Origin: Archangiaceae bacterium
Lineage (GTDB): Bacteria > Myxococcota > Myxococcia > Myxococcales > Myxococcaceae
DNA length: 64,000 nt
NCBI GenBank assembly: GCA_016879935.1
Contig: JAACJQ010000227.1
Location: forward strand, 1 to 64,000
Reading direction: 5' to 3'
Shown here: positions 34,241-42,473 of the stretch, in pieces
How the letters are laid out: each line of letters opens with the position of its first letter
Numbering within the stretch: position 1 is the stretch's first letter
The notes under the pieces: generated by a model
Database searches by the model: none
The model's input: only the letters and a program-made list of their open reading frames with translations
What the model was told of the DNA's origin: nothing
Translations under genes and position numbers: made by a program

Positions 34241-36555
34241 GATCGCTGATCTTGATCGCCAGCACCATCGCGGCGACGAGCCTCGCGACGCCGAGCGGCA
34301 ATCGATGGTTCCTCGACAACTGCTCGTCGACCTGCACGCTCCAGAGCGGTCAGGCCAATGGCAACCGTGTCTGCGCTCGGCCTGCTGGTGCGCCCTCCAG
34401 CACGCCGCTGCGCTGCCTGCCCGAGGTGCGCTTCGCGGCGTCGATCGACAACGCGGGCGGCACCACGATTCCGGGCCAGCAGGCGATCTCCTACAGCTCG
34501 GTGCTGGCGACGATGCGGGTCGCGTTCGATCGGTGGACTCTGACGAACACCACGTGCTCGCCGGCCATCGCCTTTGCTTTCGAGACGCAGAACTTCACGA
34601 GCCCCGCCGCGACCGCTGCGGTGGCCGCCCTCGACGACAACAACAACGTCATCTGGTTGTCGGGCAACAACTGGCGCTACTCGAACGCCACCCTCGGCCT
34701 CACCACCAACACCTGGTACCCGAACGGCGAGCTCAGCGACTCCGACATGGAGATGAACGCTTCGACGGTCACCTGGGGCGCCGGCAACCCGATCTCTTCT
34801 GGCGACTACGACTACGAGAGCGTCGTCACTCACGAGGCGGGGCACTTCATCGGCATCGCGCACACGCCGAACTCGGTCGCGGTGATGTTCGCGAACATCG
34901 GCACCGGTGAGATCAAGCGCAACCTGCAGGGCCCCGACATCTCCGACGTCTGCTCGATCTACCCGGGCACGACCGGCAGCCAGGGTTCGGTCTGCACCGG
35001 CCCCAGCTGCACCAGCCCGCTCGTCTGCGAAGGGCCGACCGGCTCCTCGACGCGCATCTGCACGCGTGACTGCACCAACCTCACCGATCCCTGCCCTGCC
35101 GGCTTCACCTGCCAACCCTCGACGAACGGCAACGCGTGCCTTCCGCAGATCGGCGCGCCCGACATGTGCAAGTTCTGTACGTCGGGTCAGGACTGCTCGA
35201 CGGGCCAGTGCCTCACCGATGGCAACGGGAAGAACTGGTGCTCCATGTCGTGCAACCCGAACGTCGCGGGCCAGTGCGGCACTGGCTACATGTGCACCAC
35301 GACTGCAGCGGGCAGCTACTGCTTCCCCACCAGCGCGTGTACGAACCAGTGCACGGCGGCGAACGTCGCGACGAATTGCGCGCCCGGCTACTCGTGCGTG
35401 AGTGGAACGTGCACGCCCACGGGCAACACGGGCGATCGCTGCGAGGTCTCGGACTTCTGCAAGTCGTGCAACGCGTGCGCGACGGACGAGCTGAACACCT
35501 CGATCGCCTTCTGCCGGGCGTGCTGCAACAACGGCGCGCCGCTGTGCATGGGTTGCTCGACCACCACCTGCAGCCCCGTGGGCGGAGCGATGACGCAGTG
35601 TCTGCCCATCAACGGCCGCGCTGAGCAGCTCTGTTACCCCAGCGGCGGCTCCGCGACGTGTCAGGCCTGCAGCGCCGCGATGCCCTGCGCCGGTGGAGCG
35701 CAATGCCTGGGAGGCTTCTGCCGTGCCACCTGCAACCCCGCGAGCCCCGGGTCATGCCCCGCGTGTCTTTCGACCGTGAACGGCGGAGTGTGCGCATGCG
35801 CTCCGACCGAGATCAGCGACGCAAACCAGCCGTGCAGCGCAACCGGAACGATGCTCGCCATCTGCCGCAACGGCCTCTCGTGCATCAGCAACTTCTGCCG
35901 CCGCCGCTGCACGATGAACGACCCCAACTCGTGCCCGGTCGATGCGACCTGCCAGCAAGTCGGCCTCGAGCAGGTCTGCATTCCAGGTAACGCGGGCCAG
36001 CGGTGCGCGATGTGCGGAGTGGGCGGGCAGTGCGAGGCGGGCCTCATCTGCTACTCGAACCGTTGCTACCCGCCATGCACGACGACCTTGCAGAACCAGT
36101 GCGCGACGTGCGTTCAGGTCGAGCCCGATCCACCCGCGGGCAGTGGCGCTGGCGTCTGCGCCTGCCCTGATCAGGTCGTCGGCCCGGGAGCGAGCTGTCT
36201 GTTGCCCAACATCGCGAGCTGTCAGCCCGGCACGCGGTGCATCAGCGGGGTGTGCCAGGGCCGTTGTGATCCAGGCAACCTCAGCTCCTGTCCTCCCGGT
36301 CATCTCTGCCAGCCGCTGGGCGCGGAGTTCTATTGCGCCGTCGACAACAGCGGTCAGGGAGGTGGCGGCGCTGGCGGTGGCGGCGGCACGCCCAACGGCG
36401 GCGGTCGGCCCGGAACCGGTGGCGGCGTCGCGGTGACCGGTGGCGGTTCGGCTGGCGGCAACGTCATGGTGAACAACATGGGCTGCACCTGCCAGGGCGT
36501 CGATGGCGGTCTGTCGGTGCTGGCACTGCTCGCGCTGCTCCGTCGCCGCAGGTGA
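34237..36555 (+). CDS. Secreted matrixin-like metalloprotease with Cys-rich region and MYXO-CTERM-type tail
   Basis: The 772-residue protein has a signal peptide and a metzincin domain in the first 250 residues. The zinc site HEAGHFIGIAH begins at residue 199 and is followed by a VMF turn, VAVMFAN, in place of the usual Met-turn. Residues 260-700 hold more than 60 cysteines in repeated C-x-P-G-x-x-C units, like disulphide-rich adhesive or EGF-like repeats. A Gly/Thr-rich linker at about 705-740 leads to a final GCTCQGVDGG, a hydrophobic stretch LSVLALLALL and RRRR. This last part is the pattern of MYXO-CTERM cell-surface sorting tails, thought to be lipidated at the Cys after processing. A surface-anchored protease is inferred. 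Confidence 0.85.
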   Translation: MRSLILIASTIAATSLATPSGNRWFLDNCSSTCTLQSGQANGNRVCARPAGAPSSTPLRCLPEVRFAASIDNAGGTTIPGQQAISYSSVLATMRVAFDRWTLTNTTCSPAIAFAFETQNFTSPAATAAVAALDDNNNVIWLSGNNWRYSNATLGLTTNTWYPNGELSDSDMEMNASTVTWGAGNPISSGDYDYESVVTHEAGHFIGIAHTPNSVAVMFANIGTGEIKRNLQGPDISDVCSIYPGTTGSQGSVCTGPSCTSPLVCEGPTGSSTRICTRDCTNLTDPCPAGFTCQPSTNGNACLPQIGAPDMCKFCTSGQDCSTGQCLTDGNGKNWCSMSCNPNVAGQCGTGYMCTTTAAGSYCFPTSACTNQCTAANVATNCAPGYSCVSGTCTPTGNTGDRCEVSDFCKSCNACATDELNTSIAFCRACCNNGAPLCMGCSTTTCSPVGGAMTQCLPINGRAEQLCYPSGGSATCQACSAAMPCAGGAQCLGGFCRATCNPASPGSCPACLSTVNGGVCACAPTEISDANQPCSATGTMLAICRNGLSCISNFCRRRCTMNDPNSCPVDATCQQVGLEQVCIPGNAGQRCAMCGVGGQCEAGLICYSNRCYPPCTTTLQNQCATCVQVEPDPPAGSGAGVCACPDQVVGPGASCLLPNIASCQPGTRCISGVCQGRCDPGNLSSCPPGHLCQPLGAEFYCAVDNSGQGGGGAGGGGGTPNGGGRPGTGGGVAVTGGGSAGGNVMVNNMGCTCQGVDGGLSVLALLALLRRRR

Positions 36556-36911
36556 GGCGCGTCACGATCGTGCTCTTGCTGCTCTCGACATCAGCGAGAG
36601 CGGACGACTGGTGGGGCAGCGACAAGGGGCTCCATCTCGGCGTGAGCGTCGGCCTCGGTGCTGCGGGCTATTCCGTCGGAGCGCTGCTGAGTGAAGGCCG
36701 GGTCGATCGAGTGGCGGCGGGTGTGCTCGGCGCGATGACGGCAGGCGTGCTGAAAGAACTCGCAGACGGCCTCGGGCTCGGTCAACCGTCGTTGAAGGAT
36801 CTCACGTGGGATCTGATCGGCTCGACGGCGGGCGCGCTCCTCGGCTGGGTGATCGATCGATTCGTGGTGACGCCGTTGCTCGAATCGTTCGCGCCGCGTT
36901 TTGCTGGTTGA
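36552..36911 (+). CDS. Small exported protein resembling YfiM/DUF2279
   Basis: The GTG at 36552 overlaps the protease stop (GTGA). The 119-residue product has a short signal peptide ending STSARA and a mature start DDWWGSDKGLHLG. It has the pattern D-K-x-x-H near the start and VLKELADGLGLGQPSLKDLTWDLIGSTAG later, as in YfiM/DUF2279 outer-membrane-associated proteins, with three hydrophobic helices of small residues. Function of the family is not established. It ends in a hairpin before the convergent lipoprotein gene. Confidence 0.65.
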   Translation: MRRVTIVLLLLSTSARADDWWGSDKGLHLGVSVGLGAAGYSVGALLSEGRVDRVAAGVLGAMTAGVLKELADGLGLGQPSLKDLTWDLIGSTAGALLGWVIDRFVVTPLLESFAPRFAG

Positions 36912-36932
36912 ACGTTCGGCACCAGGACTCGC

Positions 36933-36956
36933 CACGTGACCTGGTTCACGTGGCTC
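36933..36956. terminator. Bidirectional terminator-like hairpin between convergent genes
   Basis: GCCACGTGA (36933-36941) pairs perfectly with TCACGTGGC (36948-36956) around CCTGGT. It lies between stops at 36911 (plus) and 36969 (minus). No strong U-run on either side. Confidence 0.5.
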
Positions 36957-36968
36957 AGCGTGCGGTGA

Positions 36969-37754
36969 TCAAAGCGGGTCTTCTTCGGCCGGCTTTGCAG
37001 GCGTCGGTGCCGCCTCGAGCCTGGCAGGTGGCGTGTCCTGCTGGGCGGTGCGCGTGGCCGGCGACAGGTCGAGCGCGATCTGATGCGCGACCGCCTGCAG
37101 CATCGACTTCACGCGGTTCGCGAACAGCGTGGGCGACTTCGCGACCTCGAAGGGGTCGAGGTGCTCGAGGCCCGCGTTCAGCTCGTCACTGAAGAACGCG
37201 CGGCGATAGAGCACCCCGCCCTTCACCCTGTAGAGCTGCGCGTACCCGTACAGATAGATGCCGGCCTTCCCGCCCTTGCTGCGCATGCCGTAGTCCTCGA
37301 TCACGATCTCGAGGATCGAGTCGACGCCGAGCGGCTCGAGGCGCGTCACGTCGGGAGCGTTCGCCGGCACTTCGTCGACGAGGAACGACTCGAGCACCGT
37401 CGCCACCTGCGCCGGAGGCAACATGCGGGTCCACGGCCGGGTCCTGGGCAACTCCGACACCACCTGAGCGCGCAGCGAGTCGGCGACCTGGTAGCGGTTG
37501 ATCGACCGCTCCTTGTCGGTGCCCTTCTCGAGCTTGAGGGTCAGGCGCCGATCGGCCTCGCGCGCGTCGAGCGTCTTGAGCCGCTTCGCATAGCTGGCTG
37601 CGTCATCACGAAACACCACCGACTTCGGCCCGGCGCCCTCTTCGATGCGCGCGATGAAGGCCGGCCGCTCCAGCGAATCGAGCGCCGAAGCCGATACCGG
37701 CGTGTGCGCACAGCCTACGGCGACGAGACCCAGAACCCCGAGCGTGCAGCGCAT
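36969..37754 (-). CDS. Lipoprotein of unknown function
   Basis: A 261-residue protein starting at the ATG at 37754, with a lipoprotein signal ending VAVGC. The mature chain is predicted to be mostly soluble periplasmic, with VDSILEIVIEDYGMRSKGGK and AGIYLYGYAQLYRVKGG in the central beta-rich part. The end is low-complexity (DTPPARLEAAPTPAKPAEED). I do not recognise a family; the central section recalls proteins that assemble in the outer membrane periphery. It is divergent from the metallophosphoesterase-like gene. Confidence 0.7.
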   Translation of the reverse strand: MRCTLGVLGLVAVGCAHTPVSASALDSLERPAFIARIEEGAGPKSVVFRDDAASYAKRLKTLDAREADRRLTLKLEKGTDKERSINRYQVADSLRAQVVSELPRTRPWTRMLPPAQVATVLESFLVDEVPANAPDVTRLEPLGVDSILEIVIEDYGMRSKGGKAGIYLYGYAQLYRVKGGVLYRRAFFSDELNAGLEHLDPFEVAKSPTLFANRVKSMLQAVAHQIALDLSPATRTAQQDTPPARLEAAPTPAKPAEEDPL

Positions 37755-37852
37755 GGCGTGAAGGTGTACCGCGAAGCTGCTGGACCGGCGAGTCCGTTTC
37801 CGCTAACTCCGCGCAGCCTTTCAACCTTTACGCCTGAACGAGGGGACTTCTC

Positions 37853-38998
37853 ATGTTGAGCCGGCTGTCGAAGGCAACGGTGCTGGTGAGCGCGCTGACG
37901 CTCCTGGCCTGCCCCGAGAAGAAGACTGAACCACCCAAGCCGCCGCCTGAGCCGCCGAAGGTGGTTGCTCCTGCGGTTCCTCCTGCCACGCCGAAGCCGC
38001 CTGCGGAGCGCGCCGAGAAGGAGTGCGCTGCTCCGATCGATCCCGGCCCCACGGCTGACGTGAAGATCGGCGAGCGCGCCGCGAAGCTGTCGGGCGCGAA
38101 GCTGACGTTCACCGACAAGGACGCCGACGGCGAGCTCGTCATCGGCCTGCTCGGCCCCGTGAACGAAGACTCGGGCGAGAACATTCTCGCGCTCAAGCGC
38201 TACGTGAAGTTCTTCCAGGACGAGAAGGTCGACGCGGTCGTCGTCACGGGCGACATCGGCGACATCGCGGCGGGCATCACGCGCGTGCTGAAGGAAGTCT
38301 CGGCCGCCAAGGTGCCGGTGCTCGCGTTCTCGGGCAATCAGGAGTGCCGCGCGGAGTTCACGGACGGCGTCACGGCGGCCCAGAAAGAGGCCTCCAACGT
38401 CGTCAACATGAACGCCGTTCGCGTGGTCGAGTTCCCCGAGTTCGCGCTCGTCTCGCTGCCCGGCTACCACGACGCGAACTACATCAAGTGCAGCACGGGC
38501 TGCCGCTACTTCCAGACCACGATCGACGAGGTCGTGCGTGAAGCGAAGGACCTCAAAGTTCCCGTCGCGCTCGTCTCGCACGGCCCGCCGCACGGCAGCG
38601 GCAACCAGGCGCTCGACTTCGCTGGCGCGGCCGGCAACGTCGGTGACGAGGCCATCGCCAAGGCCATCGCCGAGGCGAAGATCAACTTCGCGTTCGCCTC
38701 GAACATCAAGGAGGCCGGTGGTCGCGCGACGTCTGACGCGGCCGGCACCAACCTGGTCAAAGAGGGCACGCCGTCGAAGTCGCTCTTCGTGAACCCGGGC
38801 CCCGCCGACACGTTCGGCTGGGAGATGAACGACGGCACCAAGAGCGTCGGCATGGCCGCCGTCGTGAAGGTGAAGGGCGCGGAGGCGCAGTGGAAGGCGT
38901 TCCGCATGAAGCCCCTCACGGCGGCCGAGAAGGCCGAAGCCAAGAAGCTCGCGCCGCCCGCGCGTGCGCCTGCCGAGAACAAAGAAGGCACGAAGTAA
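37853..38998 (+). CDS. Lipoprotein with metallophosphoesterase-like domain
   Basis: The ATG follows GAGGGG. The signal peptide ends LTLLAC, and a Pro/Lys/Glu-rich spacer occupies residues 20-60. The remaining 300 residues look like a calcineurin-like phosphoesterase. VVVTGDIGD stands for the GD motif, GNQE for the GNH(E/D) motif (His replaced by Gln), LPGYHD and ALVSHGPPHG for the late GH(T)H motifs. The N-terminal D-x-H is not obvious (GLLGPVNED), so catalysis is uncertain and it may be a binding protein. A periplasmic or outer-membrane site is expected. A strong terminator follows. Confidence 0.72.
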   Translation: MLSRLSKATVLVSALTLLACPEKKTEPPKPPPEPPKVVAPAVPPATPKPPAERAEKECAAPIDPGPTADVKIGERAAKLSGAKLTFTDKDADGELVIGLLGPVNEDSGENILALKRYVKFFQDEKVDAVVVTGDIGDIAAGITRVLKEVSAAKVPVLAFSGNQECRAEFTDGVTAAQKEASNVVNMNAVRVVEFPEFALVSLPGYHDANYIKCSTGCRYFQTTIDEVVREAKDLKVPVALVSHGPPHGSGNQALDFAGAAGNVGDEAIAKAIAEAKINFAFASNIKEAGGRATSDAAGTNLVKEGTPSKSLFVNPGPADTFGWEMNDGTKSVGMAAVVKVKGAEAQWKAFRMKPLTAAEKAEAKKLAPPARAPAENKEGTK

Positions 38999-39020
38999 CG
39001 ACCTCTCGGTGGTGAGAGAA

Positions 39021-39053
39021 AACGCCGGCGCTCCTTCGGGGAACGCCGGCGTT
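39021..39053 (+). terminator. Rho-independent terminator after the phosphoesterase-like gene
   Basis: AACGCCGGCG (39021-39030) pairs perfectly with CGCCGGCGTT (39044-39053), with a stable CTTCGG-type loop region, followed by CTTCGTTCT. It lies 22 bases after the stop codon. Confidence 0.75.
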
Positions 39054-39151
39054 CTTCGTTCTGTGCGTGGGTTCACCTGCACTTGATTCTTCGCATGGGG
39101 CCATCGGGCGAGATGTTGCCCGGCACGTTCGCGCTGGTACCCTGCCCGGCG

Positions 39152-39940
39152 GTGACTGCGCGTACGCCCAATCGTCTTCGTCGTCGGCTCGGAGAGCTGC
39201 TCATCGAAGCGGGTGTGCTCGACGAGTCGCGACTGAAGGCGGCGCTGGCCGAGCAGCGGAAGTGGGGCGGCCGTCTGGGTCGAACCGTCGTCGAGATGGG
39301 CTTCGTGGACGAGTCGGCGATGTGCCGTGTGCTGGCCCAGCAGCTGCGTCTGGCCACGATCGCGCTCGACACCGATGCCCTGCCCGACCGCATCACCGAG
39401 CACCTGCGCCTCGATCTCGCCGAGCGCTACGGCGTCTTTCCCGTCGGCTACGACCCGCAGGCGCGCACGCTGTCGATCGCCACGTCCGATCCCACGAACG
39501 TCGAGGCGCTCCAGGAGATCGAGTTCGCGACGAGCCTGAAGATCACCCCCGTCGTCGCCACCGCGTCGTCGATCGATCGAGCGGTGCGCCGGTACTACTT
39601 CGGTGAGAGCACCTCTTCGACCAGGGCGGCGACTCCCGGCGAGCTGGGCATGACCGAGACGGCGTTCGAGCTCGATCAGCTGCTCTCGGCGCCCGCCGCG
39701 TCTCCCAGGCCGCCCGCGCCCCGCCCCTCGCAGCAGCCCCCGCCCCCGCCGCCTCCAGATGCGCGCCCAGAGGTCGACGCGCTTCGGAAGGAGATCGCGA
39801 TTCTGCGCGAGCAGGTCGACGGCATGGAGGGGATCATCAGCAGTCAGGTGCGTGCGCTGCGCAGCCTGCTGGAGATTCTCATCGAGTCGGGGCTGATCAC
39901 GCGCGACGAGTATCTCGAGCGCATTCATCGCCACGAGTAG
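39152..39940 (+). CDS. GspE/PilB N-terminal-domain (MshEN) protein
   Basis: The product (262 residues from the GTG at 39152) contains the domain found at the N-terminus of type II secretion and type IV pilus assembly ATPases: RLGELLIEAGVLDESRLKAALAEQRK, LGRTVVEMGFVDESAMCRVLAQQL and YGVFPVGYDPQARTLSIATSDPTN. In several of these the domain binds cyclic-di-GMP. There is no ATPase domain. Instead a Pro-rich linker (residues 195-225) leads to a coiled coil, DALRKEIAILREQVDGMEGIISSQ. It probably signals or docks rather than powers secretion. Starts upstream (TTG 39083, ATG 39095) are possible but lack better support. Confidence 0.75.
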   Translation: MTARTPNRLRRRLGELLIEAGVLDESRLKAALAEQRKWGGRLGRTVVEMGFVDESAMCRVLAQQLRLATIALDTDALPDRITEHLRLDLAERYGVFPVGYDPQARTLSIATSDPTNVEALQEIEFATSLKITPVVATASSIDRAVRRYYFGESTSSTRAATPGELGMTETAFELDQLLSAPAASPRPPAPRPSQQPPPPPPPDARPEVDALRKEIAILREQVDGMEGIISSQVRALRSLLEILIESGLITRDEYLERIHRHE

Positions 39941-39971
39941 TCGCGAAGCTCGGCACGACCGTACCGGTGCC

Positions 39972-42473
39972 TCACACCATCGAGGCCGTCGCGTCGGGCC
40001 GGACCTGCAGCGCTGCGTTCTGTTTGCGGCGCTCGTCGGTGAGCTCGGCCACCTGCTCGAGAATCTGCGGGTGACTCATGATCAGCTGATCGAAGTCCTC
40101 CCGCGGCAATCGCAGGAACGACGTTCGACGCGTCGTCTTCACGGTCGCGCTGGTCGGCGAGCGCGTGAGCAACGACATCTCGCCGAACACCTGCCCTTCC
40201 TTGAGCGTCGCGACCTGGCGGCCTCCGACCACCACCGAGACCTCTCCCGTGAGCACCACATAGAGCCCGTCTGACGGCTGGCCTTCGCGAATGAGCACTT
40301 CGCCCGGCACCGCGTCACGCGCGCGGAAGCGCTGCACGAGATCGCGCCGCTCGGACTTGGTGAACGGCTTGAAGAGGGCCGCGCTGTTCATCAGGTTCGC
40401 CAGCAGGCGCTGACGACAGAACTTCTTGAGCGCGGTGGCGACGGTCGGGAACTGCGTCGAGAGATCGGTGAGCACGATCGCCGGAATCTCGAGCAACTGC
40501 GTGTCTTCCGAGGCGGCCTCGACGCTCGCGCTGCGAGGCGCATCAGAGAGCAACGCCATCTCTCCGAAGAACGCGCCCTCTTCGAGGGTGGCCAGTTCGC
40601 GAGTGGCGTCTCCGTCGGTGCGGAGCACGCGGACCTTGCCCGCGCAGATGACGAAGAAGCTCGTGCCCTGGCTGCCCTGCTCGATGATGCGATCGCCCGG
40701 CTCGGCGCGCCGCAGCGGGCAGCGCTCGAACAGCGCGATGAAGGCGTCTTCGGGCAGATCGGAGAAGAGCGGGATCTTCGGCAGCGCGCCGGGATCGGGC
40801 TTGAGATCGTCCGGAGCCTCCATGACCTCCTCGACGTTGATCTGAACGGAGGGCGAGCTGCGGGGAACGTCTGCACCGATCGCGGCTGCGGCCTCGACGG
40901 CCTGGAGCAACGAGTCGCCCTCGAGCTCGAGCTCGGTGAAGCTGGCGACGGTCGGCGCCTGACGGGGCTGTGGTGCGGGAGGGGGCGGTGCGGCGAGCGG
41001 CTTGGTGACTGGCGCGGGCTTCGGAGCGTCGACGTCGAATTGGGCAAAGACCTCGAGGCTGCGCTCGAGTTCGGTCTGTGCGGCCGTCGGCTCCACGACG
41101 GCGGTCGAGGGCGTCGCGCTCGCGGCCGGTGAGGTCGGAGCTGGAGGCGCGGGCGCCTGGAAGGCCGGCGGCAACCAGATTCGCGCGCCGCTCGGCGAAC
41201 TCTGCGGCGTCGGTGGCGATGCGGCCGGAGCGTCGGGACGGCGCGGCTTGAGGCCCGGAGGCGCTTCCGACTTCGAGGGGCTGCTGGTGAAGGGGGACGG
41301 CTCGCGCTTCCTGGTGAGCACCACCACATCGTCTTCGGGCGCGGGGTCGAGCGAGTTGGAGGACGAGGCCGCAAGCGGTGCCACGACGGCAGGCGGCGGT
41401 GCCACGACGGCAGGCGGCGGTGCCACGACGGCAGGCGGCGGTGCCACGACGGCGGGAGGCGGTGCCACGACCGCGGGAGGCGGTGCCACGACGGCGGGAG
41501 GCGGTGCCACGACGGCGGGAGGCGGTGCCACGACGGCGGGAGGCGGTGCCACGACGGCGGGCGGCGGTGCCACGACGGCGGGCGGCGCGACGGGAGGCTC
41601 CTCCACCACCTGTTCGAGGTCGACGATCGCTTCAGGCGCGGGCGGAGGTGGCGGCGCCTCATGCACCTGCTCGAGTTCGACGGTCTCGAGTGGCTCGGAG
41701 GGTGAGTCGACATCGAGCTCGTAGCTGGGTGGCCCGGCGGGAACGTCGAGTTCGTACGAGGGCGGCGGCGGCGGTGGAGCAAGTCCGATGTCCAACTCGG
41801 CTGGCAGCTCACCTGGCTTCGGAAGGTTCACCGCGGCTGGCGGATCGAGCTCGGTGCCGACGATTGGCACTTCGATCTCGCCCGAGGCGGGTTGAGACCC
41901 CAGCTCGATCTCGATGCCGTCGCTCGAGTTCAGTGGAGCCGGCGGCGGCTTCGGCTGATCGACTGCTTCGACTTCGATCGGCACCTCGATCGCATCGGCG
42001 CGGGTCGTCGGAGACGCCGGCGGCGGCGCCGCTGGAACATCGTCTTCGACCGTGATCTCGATCGCGTCGGCGCGATTGGTTGGCGACGGCTCGACGGCCT
42101 TCGCGACGGGGTCGGCCTTCGCGCCGATCGTGCGAGCCGTCGCGGGCCGGGTGGCGCCGCTCTTTCGCGCGTAGAGATCGGCCAGCATCTGCGAGATGCC
42201 CTTGTGGCCAGGGTCGAGCTCCAGCACCAGCTTCGACGCAGCGATGGCGCGCGGCAGAAAGCCGTCTTTCGCGAAGCCCTCGGCAGCGGCCTGGTAGGCG
42301 ATGATCGCCTTGTCCTTCTTGCCGCACTTCGACCAGGCGTCACCCATGCGCAGGCGGGCCTGCAGATCCTTCGGGTCTGCCTTGCAATACGCCTCGTAGG
42401 TCTCGGCCGACTTGGCGAACTTGCCCTTCGAGAAGAGCTCGGTGGCCTTGTCCTTCAGCTCACGCGGATCCAT
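39972..42473 (-). CDS. TPR protein with Pro-rich repeat linker and two cyclic-nucleotide-binding domains
   Basis: The 833-residue protein has TPR-like helices at 1-100, a long acidic/Pro-rich disordered region, including ten tandem VVAPPPA units at about 295-365, and two CNB domains at about 565-690 and 690-815. The first has the full phosphate-binding cassette (FFGEMALLSDAPRSASV, with the phosphate-contacting Arg). The second has VFGEMSLLTRSPTSATV, where that Arg is Thr, so it may not bind nucleotide. No enzymatic domain follows, suggesting a scaffold that responds to cAMP or cGMP. It is coupled to the HEAT gene upstream (TAATG overlap). Confidence 0.82.
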   Translation of the reverse strand: MDPRELKDKATELFSKGKFAKSAETYEAYCKADPKDLQARLRMGDAWSKCGKKDKAIIAYQAAAEGFAKDGFLPRAIAASKLVLELDPGHKGISQMLADLYARKSGATRPATARTIGAKADPVAKAVEPSPTNRADAIEITVEDDVPAAPPPASPTTRADAIEVPIEVEAVDQPKPPPAPLNSSDGIEIELGSQPASGEIEVPIVGTELDPPAAVNLPKPGELPAELDIGLAPPPPPPSYELDVPAGPPSYELDVDSPSEPLETVELEQVHEAPPPPPAPEAIVDLEQVVEEPPVAPPAVVAPPPAVVAPPPAVVAPPPAVVAPPPAVVAPPPAVVAPPPAVVAPPPAVVAPPPAVVAPPPAVVAPLAASSSNSLDPAPEDDVVVLTRKREPSPFTSSPSKSEAPPGLKPRRPDAPAASPPTPQSSPSGARIWLPPAFQAPAPPAPTSPAASATPSTAVVEPTAAQTELERSLEVFAQFDVDAPKPAPVTKPLAAPPPPAPQPRQAPTVASFTELELEGDSLLQAVEAAAAIGADVPRSSPSVQINVEEVMEAPDDLKPDPGALPKIPLFSDLPEDAFIALFERCPLRRAEPGDRIIEQGSQGTSFFVICAGKVRVLRTDGDATRELATLEEGAFFGEMALLSDAPRSASVEAASEDTQLLEIPAIVLTDLSTQFPTVATALKKFCRQRLLANLMNSAALFKPFTKSERRDLVQRFRARDAVPGEVLIREGQPSDGLYVVLTGEVSVVVGGRQVATLKEGQVFGEMSLLTRSPTSATVKTTRRTSFLRLPREDFDQLIMSHPQILEQVAELTDERRKQNAALQVRPDATASMV
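41380..41590. repeat. 21-bp tandem repeat encoding VVAPPPA
   Basis: About ten direct copies of a 21-base unit (GGCGGTGCCACGACGGCGGGA-type on the plus strand), differing at a few positions. Units stay in frame, so length changes of the linker would not break the gene. Slippage between copies is likely to make it variable between strains. Confidence 0.85.

Noticed and set aside
39954-39973. GGCAC-GTGCC hairpin between convergent genes as a terminator
   Set aside because: Only five pairs with a long loop and no U-run; too weak to support.
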